From Pseudomonas lurida (GTDB lineage Bacteria; Pseudomonadota; Gammaproteobacteria; Pseudomonadales; Pseudomonadaceae): 64,000 bases of DNA. Under the pieces are notes generated by a model, which saw only the letters and a list, made by a program, of their open reading frames with translations, was not told the origin of the DNA and made no database searches. A program made the translations under genes and the position numbers. The stretch is taken from the NCBI RefSeq assembly GCF_002563895.1, contig NZ_PDJB01000001.1, positions 1,223,501 to 1,287,500 of the forward strand, in the 5' to 3' direction. Of this stretch, positions 26,486 to 35,833 are shown piece after piece (positions within the stretch are counted from its first letter, which is position 1; each line of letters begins with the position of its first letter).

Positions 26486-28504
26486 TTAGAACGTGGTACG
26501 CACGCCGAACTGCACACTGCGGCCGGGTGCCGGTGCAATGTCGCGCAGGATCGAGCTGGCATACCGCACGGTCTGGTTGGTCAGGTTTTCCCCGTTCACA
26601 AATGCCAGCCATTGGCTGCCACCGAGAGTGAAGCGATACCCTGCGCTCGCCCCCAACGTGGTGTAGCCATCGGTGCCGCTCTCGTTATCCGGCACACGTC
26701 CCTGGCCTGCGGCATGCTCCACATCGATGCGCGCCTGCCAGCGGTCGAGTTCCCACAGCAAACCGCTGTTCACGCGCAACGGTGCAATGCGCGGCAGGGC
26801 TTCACCGGTGTCGAGGTTGGTGGCCCGGGTATAGTCGCCCGACAGTTCGAGGGCAAACTTGCCGTAGGCGCCTTCACCCAGCTTCCAATGATCCTGGGCT
26901 TCAAAGCCGGCGAAACGGGCACGCACGCCGGAGTATTCGTACTCGGGGATGCCGGCTGCGTCTTCTTCACCGTCGTCGTTCAAGGTACGACCGGTGCCCA
27001 GCAAGCCGATGTAATTGGAGAAGCGGCTGTAGAACACGCCGAAGCTGCCCTTGTGGGTGCCATTGTCGAAGCGCAGGGCCAGGTCGCTGGACACGGCTTT
27101 TTCTTTTTTCAGGTTGGCGTTGCCCCGTTCATAAGTGCCGGTGGCCACGTGGGCTCCGTTGGCATACAGCTCATAAAACGTCGGCGCGCGCTCGGTGTAG
27201 CCCAGGGTCGCGGCCAGGGACCAGATGGGCGTGAGCGTGTAGACCGCACCCGAGGACAGGCTGCCGGCGGTGAAATCGTTGGATTTGTCGGCATTGGCGA
27301 AGCGCGCATTGCCTTTGCCGTCGGGGTCGACGTTGGTGTGTTCCACGCGCCCGCCGAGGCTGAGTTTCAGGCGCTCGGTGGCCTGCATTTCCTCAAGGAT
27401 AAACAGCGCGCCGGCGTTGGTGTCGGTCTGCGGTACGAAGGCTTCTTCGCCGAGGGCCGAGAATTCGTTGCGCGTCACCTGGGCACCGACCACGCCGTCG
27501 AACGGCCCGATGGGCTGGTGGCGAGCCTCAACGCGAGCTTCGTAGCCCTTGTTCTTGAAGACCGTGCCGGTCTCGCCACCTTCGATCTCGCGGTGCTCGT
27601 AGTCGGTGTAGCCGGCGTCGAGTTTTACCGAGGTGAACGGGCCTTGCAGGTTGCGGATCTGCGAGGCAAACGCGTAGTGATCCTGCTTCATGCGGATGCG
27701 CACGTCCTGCTCGGCGGGCGAGCCGTAATTAGCGTCGTAGTTGCTGTAGGACAGCCCGGCATAACCGTCATCCCACGTGTAGGCGCCGCCCACAGCGCCG
27801 CCGTCCTGGCGCCCGTCGCTGTTGCCCAGGCGACCGTTTTTGCCGGGGCCGTCTTCGCTCTCCGGGGCGTGGCGGCTGCGGGCAGCGCCGGGGATTCTCA
27901 GGTCGTTGAATTCCCGGGCGTTGGCGTCCAGGTGCAAGGCGAAGGTGCCGTTACCGGCTTCCAGTTTGCCCGCGCTGCTGCGCGTGGTGTCGGCGCCGCC
28001 GTAACGCAGTTCACCGGCACCGTGAATGCCCTCGATGGCTTCGGTGGGGATGCGGTTGTCGAAGGTGTTGACCACGCCGCCGATCGCGCTGCCGCCGTAC
28101 AGCAGGGCGGCGGGGCCGCGCACAATTTCAATACGGTCGACGTTGACCGGGTCCAGCGGCACCGCGTGGTCGTAGGACAGTGACGAGGCATCCAGTGCGC
28201 CTACGCCATTACGCAGCAGGCGAATACGGTCGCCATCCTGGCCACGAATGATCGGCCGGCTGGCACCAGGGCCAAAGTACGATGACGACACTCCGGGCTG
28301 CTTGTTCAGGGTCTCGCCGAGGCTGCCCTTTTGTTGCAGGGTCAGATCGTCACCTTCAAGCACCGTGGTCGGCGAGGCGAGTTGCTCGCTGCCCAGTGGG
28401 TTGCCGGTGATGACTTGGGGTTGCAGTTCAAGGGCCTGGGCTTCAGAGCCGATCAGCAGGGCGGCAGCGAGCGGTGACAAGCGCCACAGAGAAGAGAGGG
28501 ACAT
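26486..28504 (-). CDS. znuD: TonB-dependent outer-membrane receptor, ZnuD-type zinc receptor
   Basis: A 672-residue TonB-dependent receptor: Sec signal (AAALLIGSEAQA), plug domain (GETLNKQPGVSSSYFGPGASRPIIRG split over the TonB-box-proximal region, VNVDRIEIVRGPAALLYGG), then a 22-strand barrel ending in the aromatic FGVRTTF. The extracellular loop near residues 195-235 holds His and Asp/Glu (RSRHAPESEDGPG), suitable for metal capture. A Zur-like box lies 38 bases upstream of the start. That box and the family resemblance to ZnuD (and to PA0781, as I recall it) support zinc uptake; heme has also been proposed for some members. Confidence 0.88.
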   Translation of the reverse strand: MSLSSLWRLSPLAAALLIGSEAQALELQPQVITGNPLGSEQLASPTTVLEGDDLTLQQKGSLGETLNKQPGVSSSYFGPGASRPIIRGQDGDRIRLLRNGVGALDASSLSYDHAVPLDPVNVDRIEIVRGPAALLYGGSAIGGVVNTFDNRIPTEAIEGIHGAGELRYGGADTTRSSAGKLEAGNGTFALHLDANAREFNDLRIPGAARSRHAPESEDGPGKNGRLGNSDGRQDGGAVGGAYTWDDGYAGLSYSNYDANYGSPAEQDVRIRMKQDHYAFASQIRNLQGPFTSVKLDAGYTDYEHREIEGGETGTVFKNKGYEARVEARHQPIGPFDGVVGAQVTRNEFSALGEEAFVPQTDTNAGALFILEEMQATERLKLSLGGRVEHTNVDPDGKGNARFANADKSNDFTAGSLSSGAVYTLTPIWSLAATLGYTERAPTFYELYANGAHVATGTYERGNANLKKEKAVSSDLALRFDNGTHKGSFGVFYSRFSNYIGLLGTGRTLNDDGEEDAAGIPEYEYSGVRARFAGFEAQDHWKLGEGAYGKFALELSGDYTRATNLDTGEALPRIAPLRVNSGLLWELDRWQARIDVEHAAGQGRVPDNESGTDGYTTLGASAGYRFTLGGSQWLAFVNGENLTNQTVRYASSILRDIAPAPGRSVQFGVRTTF

Positions 28505-28541
28505 AGGACATTCCTTGGCAGAACGGGTATAGAGATTTATC

Positions 28542-28554
28542 GTTACAATATAAC
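28542..28554. promoter_or_regulatory. Zur box upstream of the TonB receptor
   Basis: The core GTTACAATATAAC is the 13-base near-palindrome of the gammaproteobacterial Zur consensus (GTTATA-N-TATAAC), with flanks extending the symmetry (GAGATGTTATATTGTAACG on the minus strand). It nearly matches the box at 60367-60379. Zinc-loaded Zur would repress the receptor; zinc starvation would induce it. Confidence 0.82.
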
Positions 28555-28646
28555 ATCTCTTTTTCGCCGCGCACGGGAACTTTTTTACCTGGCAGGGCAG
28601 GGTGATAAGGTATGCACCTTCGTGACCCTTTTTTCATAGGCCCGGC

Positions 28647-28880
28647 ATGACCGCGACAAGCAACGACCCGCTCCACGGTGTGACCCTGCAACACGTCCTC
28701 ACTACGCTTGTGGAACATTACGAATGGGAGGGCCTGGCCGAGCGCATCGATGTCCGCTGTTTCAAGAGCGATCCGAGCATCAAGTCCAGCCTGACCTTCT
28801 TGCGCAAGACACCGTGGGCGCGGGAGAAAGTCGAAGGTTTGTATGTGAAGCTGATGCGCACCAAACGACCGTTGGATTGA
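28647..28880 (+). CDS. VF530-family (DUF2132) small DNA-binding protein
   Basis: A 77-residue protein with the family blocks [22 protein letters not shown] and [16 protein letters not shown], close to the whole VF530 fold (a helical protein from Vibrio fischeri shown structurally; DNA binding is proposed). Its stop lies four bases before the next gene, so the two may be co-transcribed. The gene is divergent from the zinc receptor, but its start lies about 90 bases from the Zur box, so shared control is possible. Confidence 0.85.
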   Translation: MTATSNDPLHGVTLQHVLTTLVEHYEWEGLAERIDVRCFKSDPSIKSSLTFLRKTPWAREKVEGLYVKLMRTKRPLD

Positions 28881-28884
28881 TCCC

Positions 28885-29526
28885 ATGAAGCGGTTTGTTG
28901 CAGTGGCGGCGCTGGCCGGTTGGGTGGGGTTGGCGATCCAGCAATACCTGATTTTCTATTCGCGCTGGTCGACCGGCGCCAGCCTGCTCGGAGGGCTGAT
29001 CAACTTTTTCAGTTTCTTCACTGTGCTCACCAACACCCTGGCGGTGGTGGTGTTGAGTTATGCGCTGGTCCGTCGGGAATCAGCGGCGAAGCGGTTTTTC
29101 CTGTCGCCCCCGGTCAGCAGTGGGATCGCCGCGAGCATCGTCGTGGTGAGCCTGGCCTATAACCTGTTGCTACGGCACTTGTGGAGCCCCACAGGCTTTC
29201 AGTTCATTGCGGATGAGTTGCTGCACGACGTGATGCCAGTGCTGTTTCTGATCTACTGGTGGCGGTGTGTGCCCAAGGGCAGTGTGCGGCTCAAGCACAT
29301 TGGCGCGTGGATGATTTACCCACTGGTGTACTTCGCCTATGCACTGCTGCGCGGGGATTTGCTCGGGCAATATCAGTACCCGTTCATTGATGTGAGCACC
29401 CTGGGTTATCCCCAAGTATTTGTGAATGCCGTGGGTATTCTGGTGGGGTTTGTCGTCATCGCGCTGGTGGTGGTGGGGCTGGATAAAGGCTTGAAATCAC
29501 CGTCGAACCAATGGGGCAGCGGGTGA
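28885..29526 (+). CDS. Pr6Pr-family integral membrane protein
   Basis: A 213-residue protein with six hydrophobic segments and the family pattern NFFSFFTVLTNTL near residue 43 and FIADELLHDVMPVLFLIYWW in the middle, including a conserved His. Related to the FAR-17a/AIG1-like group, members of which include hydrolases in eukaryotes; the bacterial role is unknown. Starts 4 bases after the VF530 gene. Confidence 0.8.
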   Translation: MKRFVAVAALAGWVGLAIQQYLIFYSRWSTGASLLGGLINFFSFFTVLTNTLAVVVLSYALVRRESAAKRFFLSPPVSSGIAASIVVVSLAYNLLLRHLWSPTGFQFIADELLHDVMPVLFLIYWWRCVPKGSVRLKHIGAWMIYPLVYFAYALLRGDLLGQYQYPFIDVSTLGYPQVFVNAVGILVGFVVIALVVVGLDKGLKSPSNQWGSG

Positions 29527-29556
29527 TTCCGCTCCCCCTGTTGGATCGCGCCAGGC

Positions 29557-30324
29557 TTACTCTTCCTGGCTGCCCTCGGCCCGCCAGTAACCGGCGGCCT
29601 TGAGGTAGTCTTCATTGACCTTGTGCGTATCCAGCAGCACACGCCGCAGCTGGCGCGACAGCTTGCTTTCCGTCGCGACGAAGCTGTAGAGCGAGCCGCT
29701 CGGCAGCGTCAGGTCGTGCACGGTGTCGAGCAAGTTGTCCTTGCCGCGCACGACCCATTTCACCTGGACATCGGCGGCACTTTTCAGGGTTTGCTGCTCT
29801 GCTTCGTCGGCGATTTCAATCACCGCCAGCACCGTACGCCCTGCGGGCAATTCTTCCAGGCGGCGCGCAATGGCCGGGATCGCCGTTTCATCACCAATCA
29901 ACAAGTAGCTGTCGAAGATATCCGGCACGATCATCGAGCCCCGTGGCCCGCCGATGTGCAGGTGCTGGCCGACCTGCACTTGCTCGGCCCAGGTGGACGC
30001 GGGGCCATCGCCGTGCAGCACGAAGTCGATGTCCAACTCACCGATACTCAGGTCGAAGCGCCGTGGTGTGTAGTCACGCATGGCCGGTTGCGGACCGTCG
30101 CCCTTGAGACTGAAGGTCGGGCTTTCCAGCGCGGCTTGTTCGGCGGCGTTCTGCGGGAACAGCAGCTTGATATGGTCGTCGCTGCCCAAGCTGATAAAAC
30201 CCGCCAGTTCCGGCCCGCCCAACGTGATGCGGCGCATGCGTGGAGTGAGGTCGACGACTCGTAGCACCTCAAGGCGACGGCGTTTGATCTCGTGGGTGAC
30301 GCGATGGATGACTTGCGTATTCAT
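29557..30324 (-). CDS. Siderophore-interacting FAD-dependent ferric reductase (YqjH/ViuB family)
   Basis: A 255-residue flavoprotein with the SIP family's FAD site MRDYTPRRFD near residue 80, the N-terminal MRRITLGGPELAGF, and the C-terminal NAD(P)H-binding half ending ESKLSRQLRRVLLDTHKVNEDYLKAAGYWR. Members reduce ferric siderophores in the cytoplasm with NAD(P)H to release iron. It overlaps the upstream PadR regulator gene by 4 bases, the same pairing as yqjI-yqjH in E. coli, so autoregulated control by that protein is likely. Confidence 0.9.
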   Translation of the reverse strand: MNTQVIHRVTHEIKRRRLEVLRVVDLTPRMRRITLGGPELAGFISLGSDDHIKLLFPQNAAEQAALESPTFSLKGDGPQPAMRDYTPRRFDLSIGELDIDFVLHGDGPASTWAEQVQVGQHLHIGGPRGSMIVPDIFDSYLLIGDETAIPAIARRLEELPAGRTVLAVIEIADEAEQQTLKSAADVQVKWVVRGKDNLLDTVHDLTLPSGSLYSFVATESKLSRQLRRVLLDTHKVNEDYLKAAGYWRAEGSQEE

Positions 30325-30896
30325 TGAGCTTTCCCCTGCACAGGTGGGACGGCCGGGCCGTCGACAATGGCTTGGGCGGTGCTGTTGAGCAGCGCCGCGA
30401 CGCGAATGATTTCTTCCGGGCTCCAGCGCCCATGGTGCAACTGCAAGGCGTGGCGCAGGTTATGCACCGCCTCGTGGATTTCGGGCGGGCGATCATGGCC
30501 GCGCAACGAGCGTTTGCTGACGTCGATGCGCATGCGCACGCCTTCCAGTGCAATCGCCTGCTCACTTAAAGAAAGACGACCGGCGTCGGTGATTGTGTAG
30601 CGTTTTTTTCCGCCCTCGGCGTCGCCCGTGACCAGCTCGGTTTCTTCCAGGAAGGTCAGGGTCGGGTAGATCACGCCGGGGCTGGGGCTGTAGGCGCCGT
30701 CGAACATGCCTTCGATCTGCCGGATCAAGTCGTAGCCGTGGCACGGCTGTTCGCCGATCAACGCCAACAGCAGCAACTTCAGGTCACCGGGGGCAAACAC
30801 GCGCGGGCCACGGCCACCGCGTTCACGCCCAGGGCGTTTTTCAAACCCGTCACGGCCGTCGCCGTGCTCGCGGGGGTGGGGGTGATGCTCTCTCAT
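30321..30896 (-). CDS. PadR-family regulator with histidine-rich N-terminus (YqjI-like)
   Basis: A 191-residue regulator: a charged N-terminal tail with MREHHPHPREHGDG, then the PadR winged helix (DLKLLLLALIGEQPCHGYDL, SPSPGVIYPTLTFLEE, KRYTITDAGR), then a helical dimerisation part. In E. coli the similar YqjI binds nickel through a His-rich tail and represses itself and the ferric reductase YqjH. Here the tail has four His in the first 12 residues and the partner reductase is directly downstream. GGAGA precedes the start by about 7 bases. A symmetrical element lies about 35 bases upstream. Confidence 0.86.
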   Translation of the reverse strand: MREHHPHPREHGDGRDGFEKRPGRERGGRGPRVFAPGDLKLLLLALIGEQPCHGYDLIRQIEGMFDGAYSPSPGVIYPTLTFLEETELVTGDAEGGKKRYTITDAGRLSLSEQAIALEGVRMRIDVSKRSLRGHDRPPEIHEAVHNLRHALQLHHGRWSPEEIIRVAALLNSTAQAIVDGPAVPPVQGKAQ

Positions 30897-30927
30897 TTTC
30901 GCGCTCTCCGTTTTGGATAAGATAGAA

Positions 30928-30945
30928 CTTAAGATATATCTTGAG
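30928..30945. promoter_or_regulatory. Palindromic operator candidate of the PadR-reductase pair
   Basis: CTTAAGATATATCTTGAG, with a perfect 12-base core AAGATATATCTT. It lies 32-49 bases upstream of the padR-like start codon, where it would overlap a promoter. A looser repeat (TCTAA ... TTAGA) sits at 30992-31010. Autoregulation is inferred from position and from the YqjI precedent. Confidence 0.6.
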
Positions 30946-31356
30946 GCGGCGAAAGGTCCAGGCGACCAACGGCAGGTATCGTATGAGCGGGTCTAAGGCA
31001 TATATTTAGAGTTAACGCTCAACTTCCGGTAAGCGTGTTAATGGACGTTAGTTGTTTCTGTCGTACAACTCTTACACTAATTTTTTCGGGAGTTCGTTTT
31101 GATTTTATGAATGTAGGTTGATTCTTACAGTTGATTTAAAAGTTTTGGCAAAATGCCATCTTTTTCGCTCGGGACTTATGCACTTAAGCCACGCTACTGT
31201 GCGAAATGGCGGGCATACCTGTGGGTTGATTTGCTTGATCATTGCTGCGCTTTTCAGTCTTTGAAGAGTCTGTAATGCCCATCGAAGTTGTGCCGTGGAC
31301 TGCCCTCTGGCCCAACGTTCAAGCGATTCAAAACCATGCCAAAACAGGTGTCGACC
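30946..31356. other. AT-rich leader of the fimbrial operon
   Basis: About 400 bases clearly richer in A and T than the surroundings (runs such as TAATTTTTTCGGG and TTGATTTTATGAATG). It should hold the fimbrial promoter and possibly silencing or regulator-binding sites, as is common for fimbrial operons. No gene is apparent; the frame open from 31288 is an extension of the pilin gene. Confidence 0.5.
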
Positions 31357-31848
31357 ATGTTCAAGAAATTCGCAATTGCCGCCCCCCTGGCTGCCTTGGC
31401 GCTATCCTCCACGGTGTTTGCAGCCGGTGAAGCCAACCATACCGTCAATATCAGGGCGTTCATCTCAACCATCGCGTTTCACGTACAACCGCGTGACCCT
31501 AACTGGGGCCGGGATGAGACCATGGCTTACAACTTGGCCAATGGTGAGTTGATTCCGTTGACCGCTATTTATGACATGCGCAACACCAACGGCTCGATCC
31601 ACGCCCATATCGACGGAGGCCCGGCCGTACTCTTTAACGGCGACGCCTCGCAAAACATTCCGTTGACCGCCACCTTGAATGGCGTCGTGCTCACAGGTAC
31701 GCCCCAGGAAGTTGTCAACGAGGCTGACTCAACCCCTGGGCTGGGGGCCGAACTGCGTATTGTCGCTGCCAAGCCGTCGGCAACTCAGCGCGGTCACTAC
31801 ACCACCGTCATTCCGTTGATATTCGACGCGGTGCTGCCAAACCTTTGA
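31357..31848 (+). CDS. CS1-type (alpha-fimbrial) major pilin subunit
   Basis: A 163-residue precursor with a clear Sec signal (MFKKFAIAAPLAALALSSTVFA). The mature protein lacks Cys, as in the CS1/CFA/I major pilins, whose donor strand at the N-terminus (HTVNIRAFISTIAF) completes the neighbour subunit. Shared pattern with the last gene of the operon: P-x-W, then NLA, then LFNG. The ATG at 31357 is chosen because it begins the signal peptide; an ATG at 31336 would add seven residues. First gene of a five-gene operon, followed by a hairpin. Confidence 0.88.
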   Translation: MFKKFAIAAPLAALALSSTVFAAGEANHTVNIRAFISTIAFHVQPRDPNWGRDETMAYNLANGELIPLTAIYDMRNTNGSIHAHIDGGPAVLFNGDASQNIPLTATLNGVVLTGTPQEVVNEADSTPGLGAELRIVAAKPSATQRGHYTTVIPLIFDAVLPNL

Positions 31849-31860
31849 TGTTCCCCCTTG

Positions 31861-31883
31861 CCCTCCAGCGTCGCGCTGGAGGG
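31861..31883 (+). terminator. Hairpin between pilin and usher genes (attenuator candidate)
   Basis: CCCTCCAGCG, loop TCG, CGCTGGAGGG: a perfect 10-bp stem 12 bases after the pilin stop and 85 bases before the usher. There is no T run. Such stems keep pilin mRNA abundant relative to usher mRNA by blocking exonucleases or by partial termination. Confidence 0.7.
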
Positions 31884-31967
31884 CAGCGCATCAGCAGGAC
31901 GGCCGGCGTTAACGCGCGCCGACGGCCTAATTTTCATTCTGTGATTTGGCATTCAGAGTATTAGTTC

Positions 31968-34487
31968 ATGTTCCCGATGACTCACATCGCGGCGGCGCTC
32001 GCGCTGCTGATTTGTATGGGCGTCCTGGCGGCGCCGAGTGCCGGTGCCGAGAACCCTGGCAGTCTGATTTCCCAGGCCCAAGACTTACCCCGCGGGTTCA
32101 GTGATCACTTCTTCGATGTGCCGCTGGCGGTGCGGGTCGATCTTGATCAGCAATTGCTCGGCGAGGCGCTGATCGTATTGTCCCGGGATGACCGGGTAAC
32201 CCTGCTTGAATTCACCGACGTGGGTGACAGCAGGGTGCCCCTGCCCACCCGCGATACCTGGCAAGCCATCCTTGAACAGGGTGTGGCCCTGGGCGCCTGT
32301 AGCCAGGCGTGCCCCGAGCAAATGGTGTCTACCCACTACAGCCTCGAGAGCTCGCAGCTTTCGATCATCACGCGAAACGTCGAGCGCGCCGGCGACGCCC
32401 CGCGCTATTACGCGCAGCCTGAAGGCGGCAGCCATGGCGTGATCATCAACAATCAACTGAACCTCAATGGCGGCCAGAACGAAGACCTGGGCGGGCGTTT
32501 TGGCTTGCAGGCCAGTGCCAGCCTGGGCAACTGGAGCCAGGTGTTCAACTTGCAACTGGCTCGCCAGAGTGGCGACGAGGAACAACTGCGCCACGCGATC
32601 CACGAGCTGTACACCCAGCGCGAACTGGAAGGGCGTTTTCTGCGCCTGGGTCATTTCACGCCCAACTCCGATGGCCTGACCCGGCAGTTGCGCAGTTTTG
32701 GCGCCAGCCCCGACACCGCATTGGGGGTGATGTACGGCAGCTCCGACACCCTGGCGATCAACAACGCCAAGCCCAGTGTCTATCCGATCTACGTCACGGC
32801 CAACCGCCAGGCCGCCGTGGAGATCTACCGCAATGGCCTGCTGATCAATACCCAGTCGGTGGCTGCCGGCTTGCAGACGCTGGACACACGCCCGCTGCCC
32901 GGCGGTATCTATGAAGTGGAAGTGCGCCTGTTGGAAGACGGTATGACCGTCAGCACCACCCAGGAACTGGTGTACAAGCCGAGCAACTGGCGCAACGCCG
33001 AGGACCGCTGGCGCTACAACGTGTTTGCCGGTCGGGAGACCAAATTATTCAGTAACTGGGATGAGCAGGCCTCCGGCGCGGCAACCGCCGGCGCTTCCGT
33101 CAACTACCTGCTGCACCCACGGGTGATCCTTGGCCTGTCCGCGCGCGAAGTGCGTGAGCAACTGCAGTACGGCGGTTCGGTGGACTGGACCGTCGCCAAC
33201 AACACCAGCCTCTACGCCAACCTCTACGAAACCCACGAACACGGGACCGGGATGGACCTGCAGGCGCTCTACACGTTGGGCGCCACCAACCTGGTGTTCA
33301 GCCACAACCGCAGTTGGCTGGACACCCGCGATACCTATGAAACGCTGCCTGACGGCACGCGGTTGCGGCGCAATACGTTCGTTGGCGAAGCCAGCAATTC
33401 GGCGTTGTCGGTCAACCACCGGTTCGACGCCTTCAACTCCTGGAACGTGCGCCTGTCCCACAGCGAAGGCAATGTCGAGGGTACCGGCCTGGACCTGGGC
33501 TGGAACCGTCGCGGTACCTGGCTGGGCAACGACGCCAATTGGCGCTTCTCGGTGTTCGATCGGCCGGGTACCAATGGCATCGACGATGAACGCAACCGTG
33601 GCCTCGACGTCACCTTGAGCCTGGCCCTGGGCACCGACGGCCGGCAAGTGTCCGGCAGTGTCGGCACCCGCACCGCCCGAGATGGCGGTCGCGACAACAA
33701 TGCCTCGGTCACCTATCGCCAGGACCTCACTGACCACGTACTGCAAAGCGTCTCGGCCACCGCCCTCACCGATACCTATGGTGTTGGCTTGTCGGGCACG
33801 GCCAGCTTCACGACGGATACGATCAGCGGTGACGGCTTCCTGCAGCGCAGCTCGTTCAACAACACATTCACCGGTGGCTTGAACCTCAACAGCACGTTCG
33901 TGGCGGGCGCCGACAAAGCGTTGCTGACCAGCCAGTACCACGGCACGGGCGCGGGAATGATCATTGATGTCGAGACCGATCTCGAGGCCATTACCCTGCG
34001 TGCCGACGACTTCAGTGGCGGTGGCGCCCTGCTGCATCCCGGTCGCAATTTTGTGCCGCTGACCGCCTACAAGAGCAGCACCGTCAACTTCGACTTCGAG
34101 GGCAACCATCCGCCCGCCGCCAACATCCAGCCGGCGCGGACTCGCTATCACCTGAACAAGGGCGGGGTGGACTACCGCAAGGTCACGGTGATGAAAACCG
34201 TGTCGGTGCTGGGACGCCTGCTCGATGCCCAGGGTCGCCCGCTCAAGGGCCATCACGTGATCAACCACGCCAGCCGCGGGGTCAGCGAGGTAGACGGGTT
34301 CTTCTCGATGGAAATGAGCGCCAGCTCACCGACCCTCGAAGTGCGCTACCAGAACCAGTTGCTCTGCCAGTTCCGCCTCGACCCTGCCAACACGCCGAAT
34401 GAAAGCGACGTGCTGATGATCGGCGACCTGCGCTGCACGCCCGACTCGCTGGCCGACACCCACTTCAACGCAGGAACTGCTGGCTGA
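31968..34487 (+). CDS. Outer-membrane usher of CS1/alpha-type fimbriae (CfaC-like)
   Basis: An 839-residue usher: Sec signal (HIAAALALLICMGVLAAPSAGA), N-terminal chaperone-binding domain, a long beta-barrel with the plug region (VYPIYVTANRQAAVEIYRNGLLINTQSVAAGLQTLD, given here in parts: YRNGLLINTQ, LPGGIYEVEV), and C-terminal domains (VSVLGRLLDAQGRPLKGHHV). The barrel-strand alternation is evident. It would form the pore through which the pilus is assembled. An ATG at 31977 is an alternative start. Same operon as the pilin, tip and chaperone genes. Confidence 0.88.
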   Translation: MFPMTHIAAALALLICMGVLAAPSAGAENPGSLISQAQDLPRGFSDHFFDVPLAVRVDLDQQLLGEALIVLSRDDRVTLLEFTDVGDSRVPLPTRDTWQAILEQGVALGACSQACPEQMVSTHYSLESSQLSIITRNVERAGDAPRYYAQPEGGSHGVIINNQLNLNGGQNEDLGGRFGLQASASLGNWSQVFNLQLARQSGDEEQLRHAIHELYTQRELEGRFLRLGHFTPNSDGLTRQLRSFGASPDTALGVMYGSSDTLAINNAKPSVYPIYVTANRQAAVEIYRNGLLINTQSVAAGLQTLDTRPLPGGIYEVEVRLLEDGMTVSTTQELVYKPSNWRNAEDRWRYNVFAGRETKLFSNWDEQASGAATAGASVNYLLHPRVILGLSAREVREQLQYGGSVDWTVANNTSLYANLYETHEHGTGMDLQALYTLGATNLVFSHNRSWLDTRDTYETLPDGTRLRRNTFVGEASNSALSVNHRFDAFNSWNVRLSHSEGNVEGTGLDLGWNRRGTWLGNDANWRFSVFDRPGTNGIDDERNRGLDVTLSLALGTDGRQVSGSVGTRTARDGGRDNNASVTYRQDLTDHVLQSVSATALTDTYGVGLSGTASFTTDTISGDGFLQRSSFNNTFTGGLNLNSTFVAGADKALLTSQYHGTGAGMIIDVETDLEAITLRADDFSGGGALLHPGRNFVPLTAYKSSTVNFDFEGNHPPAANIQPARTRYHLNKGGVDYRKVTVMKTVSVLGRLLDAQGRPLKGHHVINHASRGVSEVDGFFSMEMSASSPTLEVRYQNQLLCQFRLDPANTPNESDVLMIGDLRCTPDSLADTHFNAGTAG

Positions 34488-34518
34488 CGGCTGCCCGCAC
34501 CTTTGAACCGGAGAATGT

Positions 34519-35763
34519 ATGAAGTCAGTTGCCGTAACCAGAATTGCCTTGGGATCGTGTCGCGCACTGGTCCTGCTCGTGGGCCTGTTCAGTACGCCAG
34601 CGCAGGCATTTGTCGAGGAAATTACCGCCGTGTTCCGCCCCGATCCGGGCAACCCGATGGTCAACAAGTTCGAGAACACCACGCCGCAAAGCGGGATTTG
34701 CCCCTGGCATATTCCTGCCAGGTGCAAGGCGATGAATATTTTCACTATTCGCAGGACCTTCACGGCGACCTCCAGCCAGCCTGTCGTTGCCAATGCCGAG
34801 CCGCGCAAAGGTGCTTATTTCAAGGTGCCCTCGTCGTGGCGGGATCTACAGGTGACCCACCGTTCGACCGGCGAAACCGAGACTGTGCAGATGCGCATTG
34901 CCGGCGTCGGTGCTCGCTGGGATGTTGCCTACCCGCCGGGCGTCAGCGCCTGGGCGACCACCGGGGTGCCCCAGTGGTCCTACTACTGGCAGCACGGGCC
35001 AGCGCCTTGCCAGGGCGTGAACTACCTGGCGGCATCACCCGCCTTTGCGCTGTTTTTCTGGATCGTCCCCGAGAATGCCGGGGCCTGCAGTGTGACGGCT
35101 GGCAGGGATATCCCGTGGATGGTCTACAGCACCCTCGAATACGCCTACGAACTCAGGACCCCGAACCCGCTCACCATGTCCGCGGGGGAATACACCGGCA
35201 GCCTCACCTACACCCTGGGGCCGGGCGGTGATTTTGACCTGGGCGACGTGATGCAAACCAATGACAGCGTCGCCACCTTCAATTTCCAGCTGTCGGTGGA
35301 ACACGCCCTCAAAGTCGACATCCCTCCCGGCGGCAACCGCATCGAGTTGATCCCCCAGGGCGGCTGGCAGGCCTGGCTCAACCACGGGCGCGCACCGGCA
35401 CGCTTGTACCGTGACCAGACCTTCCGCATCGCCGCCAGCTCGCGTTTCAAAATGCAACTCGAATGCTCGATCGTCATGGGCAACACCTGCGGCCTGCGCA
35501 ATGCCGAGGGTGATGAGGTGCCGCTGCAGGTCGCCGTGACCTTGCCCAACGGTCTGGTCGACCAGTACGGGCAAGCGGTGAACACATTGCCGCTGCGCCT
35601 GGATGGGGTCGGCACCGAGCTGTTCCAACCGTCGCGCTACGTGAACGACCGGCCGGGCAGCCTGCACTTCGAAGTGCGGCGAGGCGACATGGGCGAGATG
35701 CTCAAGCGACCGGGAAGTACCTATTCGGGCGTGGTGACCGTGGTCTGGGATTCGCAGGTCTAG
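34519..35763 (+). CDS. Fimbrial tip/adhesin-like protein (CfaE position)
   Basis: A 414-residue secreted protein with a Sec signal (LVLLVGLFSTPAQA) and several Cys in two groups (ICPWHIPARCKAMN; CSIVMGNTCGLRN). The C-terminal half has a pilin-like pattern (FNFQLSVEHALKVDIPPGGNRIEL), as in two-domain tip adhesins where the C-terminal pilin domain anchors a receptor-binding N-terminal domain. Gene order, size and secretion fit the CfaE/CooD minor tip subunit; the receptor is unknown. GGAGA lies 6 bases before the ATG. Confidence 0.8.
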   Translation: MKSVAVTRIALGSCRALVLLVGLFSTPAQAFVEEITAVFRPDPGNPMVNKFENTTPQSGICPWHIPARCKAMNIFTIRRTFTATSSQPVVANAEPRKGAYFKVPSSWRDLQVTHRSTGETETVQMRIAGVGARWDVAYPPGVSAWATTGVPQWSYYWQHGPAPCQGVNYLAASPAFALFFWIVPENAGACSVTAGRDIPWMVYSTLEYAYELRTPNPLTMSAGEYTGSLTYTLGPGGDFDLGDVMQTNDSVATFNFQLSVEHALKVDIPPGGNRIELIPQGGWQAWLNHGRAPARLYRDQTFRIAASSRFKMQLECSIVMGNTCGLRNAEGDEVPLQVAVTLPNGLVDQYGQAVNTLPLRLDGVGTELFQPSRYVNDRPGSLHFEVRRGDMGEMLKRPGSTYSGVVTVVWDSQV

Positions 35764-35833
35764 ACGGTCATCCGCATTACCGGCCCCGCGGGGTTTGCGC
35801 GGGCCGTGTTCAATCATTGAGGCGTAGTCAAAC

